Made by a program: the position numbers and the translations under genes
The notes under the pieces: model-generated
Database searches by the model: none
What the model was told of the DNA's origin: nothing
Seen by the model: the letters and a program-made list of their open reading frames with translations, nothing else
Part shown: one piece after another, positions 1 to 9,357 of the stretch
How the letters are laid out: each line of letters opens with the position of its first letter
Position numbering within the stretch: the stretch's first letter is position 1
Source: Hyphomicrobium sp.
GTDB lineage: Bacteria > Pseudomonadota > Alphaproteobacteria > Rhizobiales > Hyphomicrobiaceae
Reading direction: 5' to 3'
NCBI GenBank assembly: GCA_016793445.1
Contig: JAEUME010000016.1
Location: forward strand, 62,001 to 126,000
Length of the DNA stretch: 64,000 nt

Positions 1-14
1 GCCCGGGCTCAACG

Positions 15-260
15 ATGTGCGTGGGCTCGGCCGCGCCCGATCCATCCGGACAAGAAGGCTCTAGCGTCATAACAGGCGCGGAAGGCGGCGATGCCATCAA
101 AGGCTCGCGCAGTTCGACGGCTTTATCGCCGGGCACCGTGAGTGCTGGCGGGCTCGATACCGGGGCTCTGGTTATGGGCGCCTTGACCATAGCCGGCAGC
201 GTCGGCGTCATCTTAGCCGTCCAAAACAACGACAAGCCTTCGCCGCCGGCCAGCCCCTGA
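15..260 (+). CDS. Small hypothetical protein with one C-terminal membrane segment, possibly 5'-truncated
   Basis: I do not recognise this gene. The 81-residue frame is rich in Gly, Ser and Ala, then has one hydrophobic stretch at about residues 48-68 and a short polar, proline-rich tail (NNDKPSPPASP). The reading frame stays open to the first base of the window, so the true start may lie upstream. It sits just before the sugar transferase that opens the polysaccharide locus, on the same strand. A single-pass membrane role in that locus is only an inference, and the frame could also be non-coding. Confidence 0.4.
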   Translation: MCVGSAAPDPSGQEGSSVITGAEGGDAIKGSRSSTALSPGTVSAGGLDTGALVMGALTIAGSVGVILAVQNNDKPSPPASP

Positions 261-382
261 TGCAACAGACGGGCAAGCCGGGCCTAAGCATGGCCTGCAC
301 TCAAGGAAAGATTTCTTAATTGGGGGGCCTCAGTCGTCGAGGCCAAATATATACGCGGTTTGCGTAGGATTTGTGGGGAGCC

Positions 383-1891
383 ATGCGCCGTTTCGTTGTG
401 TTGTTGATTGACCTGCTGTTGATCGCCGCGGCCACGATGGCCGCTGTCTTCCTGAGAGAAGACCTCGACTATTCCTACACCACGCTGATTGGCATCATCC
501 CCCATATCTGCTTCACGCTCGCCATCGCGACTTTCATCATTCCGGCGCTCGGCCTTTCCAACAACATATGGCGCTACTCGACGTTGAGCGACTATCTGCG
601 CATCGTCGCGGCAGCGGTCATCATCGTTGCGGGCGCATCAGGTGCGAGCTTCATCTTCAACCGGCTGGATGGCGTGCCGCGCTCGCTTCCTATCCTCCAA
701 GCAATGCTGATCGTCTTCGCCATGGTCGGCGTGCGCGTTTCCCGGCGCGTGCAGCATTCCGCCTTCCGGAAATCGGGCGCGGGCCCTGCCGCGCGCCCCA
801 ACGTGTCGCGCCGGGAGTCGGTCTTGATCGTCGGCCTGACCCCGCTTTCAGAGCTTTACCTGCGCTCCATCTCGCAGTTCGCCCCCGGTCGCATCCGGGC
901 TGAAGGCTTCCTTGGGACGCAAGGCCAGATTGTGGGCTCGTCCATTCAGCGCCTCCCTATCCTGGGAAGACCGGAGGAGATCGACGCCGTCCTACGAAAG
1001 CTTGAGATTCACGGCGTCGCCGTCCACAAAATCGTGGTGGCCAAGCCGTTTCAACAGCTCTCGGCAAAGGCGCAGCAAGCCCTTCTGCAAGTCGAGGCCT
1101 CGACCAATATCCGCTTGGAGTTTCTTGTTGAGAGATTGGGGCTCGACGAGGAGCCGGAGACCGAGCAGATTAGCTGCGACCGCTCGGGTTATGAGCCAAC
1201 GGCGATGTTCAAGCTCTCCGAGCGCGAAACCCGCGCGCTCAACACTGGCGTTTACTGGCGCCTCAAGCGTTACATCGATGTCGGCGTCGCAGCCGCCATG
1301 ATCGTGGCGACGCTCCCCTTGATGCTCGTTGTCGGTCTGTTGGTCGCCGTCGATGTAGGCTTTCCTTTGATGTTCTGGCAACAGCGGCCTGGACGCGGCG
1401 GCATGCCGATCAGGCTCTATAAATTCCGCACCATGGCCTCAGCGCACGACTCTCACGGCCGGCGCATTTGCGATGCCCACAGGATGTCCGTGATCGGCCA
1501 TTTCCTGCGGCGCACGCGCCTTGATGAGTTGCCTCAGCTCTTCAGCATCTTGTCCGGCGATATGTCCTTCGTGGGACCAAGACCTCTTCTGCCCGTCGAT
1601 CAGGCGCCTGAGTTTGCCGCGCGCCTGCTGGTGCGCCCTGGCCTCACCGGATGGGCCCAGGTCAATGGCGGCCGGGAAGTTCCGGCGACCGACAAGGCTG
1701 CCATGGACATCTGGTACGTCTGCAACGCGTCATTCGCGCTCGATCTGAAAATCCTACTGCGCACTCTCCCAATGGTCCTGTTCGGGGATCGGACCAGGGA
1801 CCATGACATTCAATCCGCTTGGCGTGACCTGCACGCGTCTGGTATTTGCAGTCCGTCGCGCGATCTGGTGGAAGTCCGGCAGGCGGCCTGA
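383..1891 (+). CDS. Polyprenyl-phosphate glycosylphosphotransferase (initiating sugar transferase)
   Basis: This enzyme should start polysaccharide repeat assembly by moving a sugar phosphate onto undecaprenyl phosphate in the inner membrane. The N-terminal about 120 residues hold four hydrophobic segments, followed by a Rossmann-like middle domain. The C-terminal bacterial sugar-transferase domain begins at LKRYIDVG, continues through KFRTM, and carries the catalytic RTRLDELPQ and VGPRP motifs. The size of about 502 residues is normal for the family. I chose ATG at 383, which has GGGGAG five bases upstream, over a TTG at 371. It is the first clear gene of the polysaccharide locus. The sugar specificity cannot be read from the sequence. 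Confidence 0.93.
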   Translation: MRRFVVLLIDLLLIAAATMAAVFLREDLDYSYTTLIGIIPHICFTLAIATFIIPALGLSNNIWRYSTLSDYLRIVAAAVIIVAGASGASFIFNRLDGVPRSLPILQAMLIVFAMVGVRVSRRVQHSAFRKSGAGPAARPNVSRRESVLIVGLTPLSELYLRSISQFAPGRIRAEGFLGTQGQIVGSSIQRLPILGRPEEIDAVLRKLEIHGVAVHKIVVAKPFQQLSAKAQQALLQVEASTNIRLEFLVERLGLDEEPETEQISCDRSGYEPTAMFKLSERETRALNTGVYWRLKRYIDVGVAAAMIVATLPLMLVVGLLVAVDVGFPLMFWQQRPGRGGMPIRLYKFRTMASAHDSHGRRICDAHRMSVIGHFLRRTRLDELPQLFSILSGDMSFVGPRPLLPVDQAPEFAARLLVRPGLTGWAQVNGGREVPATDKAAMDIWYVCNASFALDLKILLRTLPMVLFGDRTRDHDIQSAWRDLHASGICSPSRDLVEVRQAA

Positions 1892-1951
1892 ACGATCGAT
1901 GGCCGTTCGGCGCGGCGGAGATCGGATTGCCGCGACGACGGCCAGAGGTGA

Positions 1952-3829
1952 TTGAGGCGTGCCATTTGCGCGATTAATGGCATCTTTGCGTACCACTACG
2001 CTGCCAACCCGGTTGCGCGTGATGAAGTCTTGCGCACCCGTGATTACATGGCCGCGCGCGGTCCCGACGGCTCCGGCCTCTGGATTTCGTCTGATGAGCG
2101 CGTCGGACTGGGCCATCGCCGTCTTGCGATCATCGATCTCAGTCCCGGGGGCGTCCAGCCCATGCAATCGGCTGACGCCAATCTGATCATCAGCTTCAAC
2201 GGCGAAATCTACAATTACAAGGAGCTGCGCGCAGGTTTGGAGGCGCGGGGACACACGTTCCGGACTCACAGCGATACCGAAGTGCTCCTGCATCTCTACG
2301 CCGAGAAAGGCGATGCGCTTGTCCACGATCTGCGCGGCATGTTCGCGTTCGCGCTCTGGGACGGCAAGAAGCGTTCGTTGCTTCTGGCGCGCGACCCCAA
2401 CGGCATCAAGCCACTCTATTACGCCGACGATGGTTGGACCATCCGCTTTGCGTCACAGGTCAAAGCGCTGCTGGCGGGCGGCAAGTGCGCAGGAACGCCC
2501 GATGCGGCGGGGCTGGCCGGATACTACATGTTCGGCTTCGTGCCGGAGCCCTTCACAATGTTTTCCTCCATCCGCGCCTTGCCTGCCGGAAGCACGCTGC
2601 GTGTGGACGGCATTGGTATTCACGGCCCCCACCGCTATTTCTCTCTCGCAGACGTCTATCGCCAGGCCGAAGACCTTCCGCTCTCTGCGCGCCCGGGCAG
2701 GCGCGAGGTCGTCGAGGCACTGGCCGACAGCGTGCGTGCGCATCTGGTCTCGGATGTCCCCGTCGGAGCCTTTCTGTCTGCTGGTATCGACTCTGGCTCT
2801 CTGGTCGGGCTTATGCGCGATACAGGCCTGACCGGGATACCGACGATCACGGTGGCATTTGATGAATTTGCCGGAACTCCCGCCGACGAGTCGATCCTGT
2901 CGCGCAAGGTTTCGGAGCTTTACGGTACACGCCACACCACCAGGACCGTGACCAAGGAGGAGCTGCTGGCGGATTTCAAACAGATCCTCATCTCTATGGA
3001 TCAACCCTCCATCGACGGCTTCAACGCCTGGTTTGTCTCCAAGGCGATGCGCGAATATGGCGTGAAAGTCGCCATCTCCGGACTTGGTGGCGATGAACTG
3101 TTCGGCGGCTATCCATCATTTTCGCAAGTTCCGCGATTGGTCCGCGCCTTGCGCCTGCCTGCGGTGCTGCCCGGGCTCCCCAAGCTGGCACGCAGATTTG
3201 CCAGTCATTTCCAGCTGACCGAGAGACTAGGTCTGCACCCCAAGTCAGCAGGCCTGCTCGAATACGCAGGCGGCTATCCGGCTGCTTATTTCCTCAAGCG
3301 CGCCCTGTTTATGCCGTGGGAACTCGGCAAAATACTCGGGCGCGACGTGGCGGAGGAGGGGTTGCGGCGGCTCGACCCCGTGGCCTACATCGCCAGCGCC
3401 ACTTCGCCCGCGCCACGCACGCCGTTCGGCCGTGTCGCGGTGATGGAAAGCGCCGTGTACATGCGCAATCAACTGCTGCGCGATTCAGACTGGGCGAGCA
3501 TGGCTCACGGGCTGGAGTTGCGTACGCCATTGGTCGACCATGTTCTTCAGCGCTCTGTCGCGGCGTATACGACATCCGGTCAATCTCAAACCGGAAAGGC
3601 CCTTCTCGCGCATGCGCCATCGACACCGCTCCCCCAAGAGATCGTTACGCGCGCCAAGACCGGTTTCGGCTTCCCCACTGCGCACTGGATGTCGAAGCTG
3701 ATCAGCATTCCAGATCCTACCGATCCGCTTCGCCCCTCAAGCGCGTCGACCCGGGCGCTCGCCATCGCGCTTGCCGGAACGTGCGGCCTCCATGTGCCCG
3801 AGGCGTTGCTTGACACGTCCGCAGCGTAG
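1952..3829 (+). CDS. asnB: Asparagine synthetase (glutamine-hydrolysing), AsnB family
   Basis: The protein has an N-terminal class II glutamine amidotransferase domain (about residues 6-200, with GPDGSG, HRRLAIIDLS and FNGEIYN) and a C-terminal synthetase domain with the ATP-binding loop LSAGIDSG and GLGGDELFGGYP. In polysaccharide loci such enzymes often amidate a sugar acid or amino-acid substituent rather than make free asparagine. The start is odd. Catalysis needs Cys as residue 2, but the nearest standard start (TTG at 1952) places the Cys of CAINGIF at residue 6. An ATT at 1964 lies directly before that Cys codon and has GAGG six bases upstream. The frame is given from 1952, and the true start may be 1964. 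Length is close to the family norm. Confidence 0.92.
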   Translation: MRRAICAINGIFAYHYAANPVARDEVLRTRDYMAARGPDGSGLWISSDERVGLGHRRLAIIDLSPGGVQPMQSADANLIISFNGEIYNYKELRAGLEARGHTFRTHSDTEVLLHLYAEKGDALVHDLRGMFAFALWDGKKRSLLLARDPNGIKPLYYADDGWTIRFASQVKALLAGGKCAGTPDAAGLAGYYMFGFVPEPFTMFSSIRALPAGSTLRVDGIGIHGPHRYFSLADVYRQAEDLPLSARPGRREVVEALADSVRAHLVSDVPVGAFLSAGIDSGSLVGLMRDTGLTGIPTITVAFDEFAGTPADESILSRKVSELYGTRHTTRTVTKEELLADFKQILISMDQPSIDGFNAWFVSKAMREYGVKVAISGLGGDELFGGYPSFSQVPRLVRALRLPAVLPGLPKLARRFASHFQLTERLGLHPKSAGLLEYAGGYPAAYFLKRALFMPWELGKILGRDVAEEGLRRLDPVAYIASATSPAPRTPFGRVAVMESAVYMRNQLLRDSDWASMAHGLELRTPLVDHVLQRSVAAYTTSGQSQTGKALLAHAPSTPLPQEIVTRAKTGFGFPTAHWMSKLISIPDPTDPLRPSSASTRALAIALAGTCGLHVPEALLDTSAA

Positions 3830-3927
3830 TTCTTACTGCCGGGATACGTTCTTGAGTCGTGATCGGTAACCCGTTGTTTTCGAAAGCCCAAAGATCCTTG
3901 CTTGAGTTGCGAGGCAATGAGGTCCTG

Positions 3928-5049
3928 ATGGGGAGGCAAATACTGGCACTGCTGAGCGACGCATTTGGCGGGCACGGCGGCATTGCGCGTTACAACAGGG
4001 ACCTGCTTTCTGCGCTCTCGCACGCCGCGGCCGTTTCCAGGATCGTCGCCCTTCCGCGTATGCAGCCTGAGCCTATCGGAACGCTTCCCGCCAAGGTGAG
4101 CCAGTTGCCCGCCGTTGCCAATCAGGTTCGCTATTCGCTGGCGGCGGTGCGTCTTGCGCGTCAGATGCCGCCTGGAACGCTTCTCTTCTGCGGACATCTG
4201 CTGATGGCGCCGCTCGCGGGCCTCATCAGCAAGCTGACGGGTCAGCCGCTCTGGCTGCAAGTCCATGGCATCGACGCATGGGCAAAGCCGGCAGACCGTG
4301 TTCGCTGGGGCGCCCGCAGGTCGGACCTCGTGACCGCGGTCAGCCGCTATACGCGCAACCAAATGCTCGCAAACTGGTGGGAGGGTCCTGCCGACAGGAT
4401 CAGGGTCCTGCCAAATACGGTCGATACGGCCTACAGCCCCGGACCGAAGTCACCCAAGATTATCGCCCGGCATGGTCTGGCGGGCCGCAAGGTCATTCTG
4501 ACCGTTTCCAGGTTGGCGTCCGCAGAGCGCTACAAGGGCCACGACTACGTCATCTCGGCGTTATCGCAGCTTCGCCTGGATCATCCCGAAGCCGTCTACC
4601 TTGTCGTAGGCGGCGGAGACGGCATGGACTATCTGCGGTCGGCGGCGCAGACGTTTGATGTGGCCGACCGCGTCATCTTCGCCGGCAAGGTGCCCCACGA
4701 AGAGCTGCCCGACTACTTCCGCACCGCCGATGTCTTCGTCATGCCATCGGTCAAAGAAGGCTTTGGCATCGTCTTTCTGGAGGCGGCCGCGTGCGGACTT
4801 CCGGTCATCGGCGGCAATCGTGACGGCAGCGTCGATGCGCTGGCCGATGGCGTGATCGGCACGCTGGTGGATCCGGAAGATCCTGCCATGATCGCCAAAG
4901 CGATCGATAGTGCGTTCAGGTCAAGGCCTCGCGACGGTCTTAAGGCCGTTGCGCGCTTCTCAAGAGAGAATTTCGAGCAGCATGTCGGCAGCATGATTGA
5001 AGAATTGACGTCGGGGCAGGTAGGGGCCCCTCGGACGACGGAGGCTTGA
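3928..5049 (+). CDS. Glycosyltransferase, GT4 family
   Basis: A retaining glycosyltransferase of the GT-B fold, probably adding one sugar to the lipid-linked repeat at the cytoplasmic face. The N-terminal domain shows GGHGGIARYNRDLL. The C-terminal domain has the phosphate-binding stretch ILTVSRLAS and the EX7E-type motif EGFGIVFLEAAACG. The ATG at 3928 has GAGG five bases upstream and yields 373 residues. An upstream GTG at 3859 would add 23 poorly fitting residues. Its stop overlaps the next start region, which suggests translational coupling with the FkbM methyltransferase. Confidence 0.9.
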   Translation: MGRQILALLSDAFGGHGGIARYNRDLLSALSHAAAVSRIVALPRMQPEPIGTLPAKVSQLPAVANQVRYSLAAVRLARQMPPGTLLFCGHLLMAPLAGLISKLTGQPLWLQVHGIDAWAKPADRVRWGARRSDLVTAVSRYTRNQMLANWWEGPADRIRVLPNTVDTAYSPGPKSPKIIARHGLAGRKVILTVSRLASAERYKGHDYVISALSQLRLDHPEAVYLVVGGGDGMDYLRSAAQTFDVADRVIFAGKVPHEELPDYFRTADVFVMPSVKEGFGIVFLEAAACGLPVIGGNRDGSVDALADGVIGTLVDPEDPAMIAKAIDSAFRSRPRDGLKAVARFSRENFEQHVGSMIEELTSGQVGAPRTTEA

Positions 5050-5930
5050 GGGACGTGTCCGATAGATTGGGGGCAATGCTGGGATCGGGACCGGCGTCCG
5101 TCCGCCGCTTCGTGTGGCGGCTGGGGCGGCGGCTGTACACGAGCGCACGCCGCGAGCAGATCTCTCTTGAGATCGAGGGCGACGGCGAGGGATATCTGCA
5201 ATCGTGCGTCGTGCGCGCGACCGATCCCGGCAGCCCTCTCACGATTTTAGACATTGGCGCGAACCAGGGAGATTGGACGAGACACTTGCTGGCAAATCTC
5301 CCACCCGACCGCAAAACGTCCTCGCGGCTGAAAGTGATCCTCTTTGAGCCGGTACCATCGACACGCGCGCGATTGGCCTCCACGATTGCCGCACACGATC
5401 CCGGCGGGGTCTGCGCAATTCACCCTATAGCCATGTCGGACGTAAAGGGGACGTTCGAGATGGCCATCATGAGCGACACTGGCGGCACTAACTCATTGCA
5501 CTTCGACAACAGCGCGGCCGCGCCGCCCGGCGGCTGGATCAGCATACAAACGGATACCCTGTCTGGCTTTTTTGCTGAACAGGGCATCGACCATGCCCAT
5601 CTCGTGAAATGCGACACCGAAGGGCACGACCTCAAGGTCATGCAGGGAGCGCGTGATCTTCTCGCGCAAAAGCGCATTGACGTCTTCCAGTTCGAGTACA
5701 ACCATCGCTGGGTCTTTTCGCACTCGTTCCTCAAAGATGTCTTCGACTTGATCGACGGCCTTCCCTACCGCCTGGGGCGCCTGATGCCCGATGGCGTAGA
5801 GTACTTTTCTCGCTGGCATCCCGAACTCGATCGCTTCTTTCAATCAAACTACGTGCTCGTGTCGGAACGTGCGATGGCATGGCTTGACAGTCATACGGGC
5901 ACTTTCGACGACTCCAACACCTATGCTTGA
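5046..5930 (+). CDS. FkbM family methyltransferase
   Basis: A SAM-dependent methyltransferase that likely O-methylates a sugar of the exported polysaccharide. Motif I is LDIGANQGDW near residue 75, followed by the acidic FEPVPS strand. The FkbM-typical segment VKCDTEGHDLKVMQGA lies near residue 182, and FEYNHRW follows. The length of about 294 residues is normal. The start is ambiguous: TTG at 5046 overlaps the stop of the preceding glycosyltransferase, with GTG at 5055 and ATG at 5076 also in frame, and none has an ideal ribosome-binding site. The acceptor sugar is unknown. Confidence 0.85.
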   Translation: MRDVSDRLGAMLGSGPASVRRFVWRLGRRLYTSARREQISLEIEGDGEGYLQSCVVRATDPGSPLTILDIGANQGDWTRHLLANLPPDRKTSSRLKVILFEPVPSTRARLASTIAAHDPGGVCAIHPIAMSDVKGTFEMAIMSDTGGTNSLHFDNSAAAPPGGWISIQTDTLSGFFAEQGIDHAHLVKCDTEGHDLKVMQGARDLLAQKRIDVFQFEYNHRWVFSHSFLKDVFDLIDGLPYRLGRLMPDGVEYFSRWHPELDRFFQSNYVLVSERAMAWLDSHTGTFDDSNTYA

Positions 5931-5960
5931 CGTCTCACCCGGAGGGTTGGGATCGCCGTA

Positions 5961-7493
5961 ATGCTTGCGCGCATAGCCCGGAACACCGCCGCGCAAGCGG
6001 TTGGGTTGGCACTCACGTTCGCGGACCGCTTCGTCGTGGTCGGCGTGCTGTTGCGTACCTGGGGCCCGCAGCTTTATTCTGACTGGGCGGCGCTGCTCTC
6101 GTGCGCCGGGCTCATCGCCATGGGCGAATTGGGCCTCAACATCTACTACGGCAATACCCTCCAGAAAGCCTGGATGCAGCACGACACGGTCAGATTCCAG
6201 AGAACCGTGTCGATTGCCCTGTTCATTTCGGGTTGCCTTGCAATCCTGCTTGGCGGCATTGCGATCTTAATCGCCTCTGTCGTCGATCTGCATCGCGGAT
6301 TGTCGATCGGTGAGCTGTCCCGCGCCGAAGCCTACGGCGTCCTCGCCCTGCTCGCGTGGGCCGCGCTTTCGCGCGTGGCACGCGGCTCCATTTCCCAGAC
6401 CTTCCGCGGCCGCCAGAAGTTTGCCACCGGAACCATGGTCGATCTGGCGTCCACCGCTGCAACGGTCAGCGTCATGCTGGCTGCCGGTCTACTCGGCGCC
6501 CGCCCCCTGACTTTGGCGATGCTGATGGTGGCGAGCGACCTGCTCGCCGGTTGGGGGTTCATGCTCTTCGCCTTGAAGTCCCGCTATCGCGATCTGCGGT
6601 TGCGTGCGGCTTGCCCGACGGCGGCCGAATTCTCGGATGTCATCGGCCATGTGAAATGGCTGGCGGTGCAGCAGGGCAGCCCGGTCGCGTGGCTACAGCT
6701 TCCCATCGTCTACCTCAGCGCAATCGGCTGGAGCGGGCCGCCGCTGGTCGGCTTCGTGCTGTCGCGGACGCTGGTCAACTTCATGCGAACTCTATGCAAC
6801 TTGCTGTCCATAGGCTCCGGCGTGGAAATCGCCGCGGTTCATCATGCAGGGCAGACGGCACAGGCAACGCGCCACGTCTATGCCGTGGCCCGCTGGCTGG
6901 CCATCCTCGCCACATCGATGGCCGCGGGCCTGTTGTTGTTCGGCCGCCCATTTGTCTCGATCTGGTCGGGGCACGATAATCTTTTCAATCCGATCATGAT
7001 CCTGTTTCTGGCGAGCGGCGCTGTCCTCGCCGCGCCGGCCGCCGCCATCAGCTCGCATCTGATGCTTGCCAACGCACCACGGCCGATCTCGTTGGCGCTC
7101 ATCTTCCAGCTTGCCATTGGGCTCCCGGCGTGTGCTGCGATGGCACGCGCCTGGGGTCCCACGGGCGCAGCCGCGGGCCTTGCTATCGCCGAAGCCGCCT
7201 GCCAGGGCCTACTCATTCCAATTCTCGCCGCCCGGCAGATGGATGGCTTTGAGGTCAGGACCTATCTCAGCCAGACAGTGCGCGCGATTGCCCTGACCGG
7301 CGCCTGGACATTCGGAACGGGCTTCCTGATCCTCCATCTCATCGACATTCATTCCACCACGGCATTGATCGCTGTAGTACTGGTTTGGGGCTTTTTTGCC
7401 CTGCTTCCGGTCTTTTTCGCGAGCCTGTCTTCTCCGCAACGCTCTGCGCTCTTGAGCCGGCTAGCGAATATGCGCAAGAAGACTCTCGTTTGA
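5961..7493 (+). CDS. Polysaccharide flippase (Wzx-like, MATE/MOP superfamily)
   Basis: A 510-residue protein made almost entirely of hydrophobic helices, about twelve to fourteen by eye, with short charged loops. This is the pattern of lipid-linked oligosaccharide flippases. It would turn the undecaprenyl-linked repeat to the periplasmic face. It lies downstream of the initiating transferase and upstream of the Wzy-like polymerase, which fits a Wzx/Wzy pathway. No catalytic motif is expected, so the call rests on topology, length and context. Confidence 0.85.
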   Translation: MLARIARNTAAQAVGLALTFADRFVVVGVLLRTWGPQLYSDWAALLSCAGLIAMGELGLNIYYGNTLQKAWMQHDTVRFQRTVSIALFISGCLAILLGGIAILIASVVDLHRGLSIGELSRAEAYGVLALLAWAALSRVARGSISQTFRGRQKFATGTMVDLASTAATVSVMLAAGLLGARPLTLAMLMVASDLLAGWGFMLFALKSRYRDLRLRAACPTAAEFSDVIGHVKWLAVQQGSPVAWLQLPIVYLSAIGWSGPPLVGFVLSRTLVNFMRTLCNLLSIGSGVEIAAVHHAGQTAQATRHVYAVARWLAILATSMAAGLLLFGRPFVSIWSGHDNLFNPIMILFLASGAVLAAPAAAISSHLMLANAPRPISLALIFQLAIGLPACAAMARAWGPTGAAAGLAIAEAACQGLLIPILAARQMDGFEVRTYLSQTVRAIALTGAWTFGTGFLILHLIDIHSTTALIAVVLVWGFFALLPVFFASLSSPQRSALLSRLANMRKKTLV

Positions 7494-7550
7494 ATGCCGG
7501 TCGCACCTGTTGCGACTTGAAGAACACTGAGCAACAAGGCTAGCGGTAGC

Positions 7551-8288
7551 ATGACCAATAATTCATACCGGGATAGGATTTATCAGAATTACGCGTCAAA
7601 ATTTCAGAATACAGGTCCTGAATTCGATGTGTCAGCAAGCTTACGGTGGGGGCGTGCATACACGTTTTATCTTCGCGGCTGGTTGCCGAAAAACAAGGAT
7701 GCTGCAGTTCTTGACGCGGCATGCGGAGGCGGTCGCTTACTGCATTTTTATAAAGAGGCGGGGCTATCTCAGATCAGTGGTGTCGACGTCAGCCCGGAGC
7801 AAATTTGTCTGGCCCGGCAAATCACACCAAACGTGTTCGAGGAAAATGTGCTTACGCATCTTCGCAACAATCCCGAGCGATTTGATCTAATTTCCGGGTT
7901 CGACATAATCGAACACCTGACCAAGCAGGAGGTACTTGACTTCCTTGATGCGGCTTATGCAGCTCTTCGGCCTAATGGACGTCTCATTCTCCAAACACCC
8001 AATGCCGACTCGTTGGCAGGGATGTCCATTCGCTATGGAGATTTTACGCACGAGGTTTGCTTCAATGCGCAGTCTCTCTCGCGGCTAATGAAGCTCGTCG
8101 GCTTCAACACAATAGAAGCTCGCGAGACCGGGCCCATACTCTGGGGCTACAGCATGGCATCAACTGCACGATGGCTTGTCTGGTCTTGCCTTCGAGCACT
8201 CACGCAGCTTTTCAATTATGCCGAAGTTGGCTCCCCTGGCAGCGGGATCACAACCCGAGTCTTCCTGATTACGGGTTTGAAGGGCTAG
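7551..8288 (+). CDS. Class I SAM-dependent methyltransferase
   Basis: The 245-residue protein has the SAM-binding motif LDAACGGGRLL near residue 51, an acidic strand-2 end (SGVDVSPEQ) and FDIIEHLTKQE followed by LRPNGRLILQTPN. This is the layout of the UbiG/COQ5-like class I methyltransferases common in polysaccharide loci. It likely methylates a sugar or nucleotide sugar. Its DNA is visibly richer in A and T than its neighbours, especially over the first 250 bases, which suggests separate acquisition. It ends seven bases before the next glycosyltransferase. Confidence 0.87.
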   Translation: MTNNSYRDRIYQNYASKFQNTGPEFDVSASLRWGRAYTFYLRGWLPKNKDAAVLDAACGGGRLLHFYKEAGLSQISGVDVSPEQICLARQITPNVFEENVLTHLRNNPERFDLISGFDIIEHLTKQEVLDFLDAAYAALRPNGRLILQTPNADSLAGMSIRYGDFTHEVCFNAQSLSRLMKLVGFNTIEARETGPILWGYSMASTARWLVWSCLRALTQLFNYAEVGSPGSGITTRVFLITGLKG

Positions 8289-8294
8289 CTCCTC

Positions 8295-9326
8295 ATGAGG
8301 ATCCTCTACGTCGGACAGTTATGGAGGGGAAGCACTTGCCTCGCGCGAATGCAAACTTTGGCGCATCTTGGACACGAAATGCTTCCGTTCGACGTGACGC
8401 CCTTTTCAAGGATAGGCAACCGGGTTGAAAGATCCCTCCTTGCGCGTCTTCTGATCGGAAGGGGCATAAATTCGCTCAATGAACATTTGCTGAATGACAC
8501 CCGATCTCACGGCTTCGATATCGTTTGGATCGACAAGGGCGTCTTGATATATCCACAGACCTTGACCGCCTTGCGCAGCCGCGCCGCGCGCCGCTTCGCT
8601 GTCCACTACACGCCCGATCCCCAGCTTGTTCTTCACAAGTCCCGGCACTTTCGCGCCTGCCTTCCCATCTACGATCTCGCCGTGACCACCAAGGCGTTCG
8701 AGATTAATCTCTACAAGGCTCACGGGGCGCGAGATCTTCTGCTGGTTCAGCAGGGCTATGGGGAACGGTTCGCGCAAGCCCCCGAGGCCCGGACGGCAGA
8801 CGACGAATTCTCCCACGACGTCTGCTTCATCGGTCACTGTGAAAAACATTACGCGGAACGTCTTCGGGCGGCGGCCGGCGCCGCGCCAGCCGCGATATGG
8901 GGGCCGGGTTGGACGCGTTATGCCCGCCGGCATGATTGGATCAGGCCTCACGTCAAGGGCGAGGGAATTTGGGGAGATGAGTATCCGCAAGCTCTTATGC
9001 GTTCAAGAATCGCACTTGGCCTCCTCAGTAAGCAGATCCCGGAAACAACGACCACGCGCACGTTCGAGATTCCAGCAACCGCCACCTTCATGCTTGCCGA
9101 GAGGACTGCGGATCACCTTGCCTTGTTCGAAGAAGGCAAGGAGGCCGAGTTCTTCTCCAGCGACGAGGAGATGCGCGACAAGATTCGCTTCTATATCGCC
9201 AACGAAGCCACGCGCACAGCCATCGCCCGGGCGGGGCGCCAGCGCTGCCTCAAGGGCGGCTACAGCGATACGGCCCAGCTGCAACGCGTCTTAGACCATA
9301 TTTCTGTGCAATTGGACGCAATCTGA
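8295..9326 (+). CDS. CgeB-like glycosyltransferase
   Basis: A 343-residue GT-B type protein. The N-terminus MRILYVGQLWRGS resembles CgeB/DUF3880 proteins. The C-terminal half shows the domain pattern seen there: a short stretch of small residues, then ERTADHLALFEEGKEAEFF and a helix ending in a Gly-Arg pair. The CgeB assignment comes from this overall pattern rather than one diagnostic motif. It probably adds a sugar to the polysaccharide repeat. It faces the spike cassette tail to tail, with about 30 bases between the two stops. Confidence 0.78.
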   Translation: MRILYVGQLWRGSTCLARMQTLAHLGHEMLPFDVTPFSRIGNRVERSLLARLLIGRGINSLNEHLLNDTRSHGFDIVWIDKGVLIYPQTLTALRSRAARRFAVHYTPDPQLVLHKSRHFRACLPIYDLAVTTKAFEINLYKAHGARDLLLVQQGYGERFAQAPEARTADDEFSHDVCFIGHCEKHYAERLRAAAGAAPAAIWGPGWTRYARRHDWIRPHVKGEGIWGDEYPQALMRSRIALGLLSKQIPETTTTRTFEIPATATFMLAERTADHLALFEEGKEAEFFSSDEEMRDKIRFYIANEATRTAIARAGRQRCLKGGYSDTAQLQRVLDHISVQLDAI

Positions 9327-9357
9327 TCACACGGGCCTATACGCGCCCCAGCAATGA

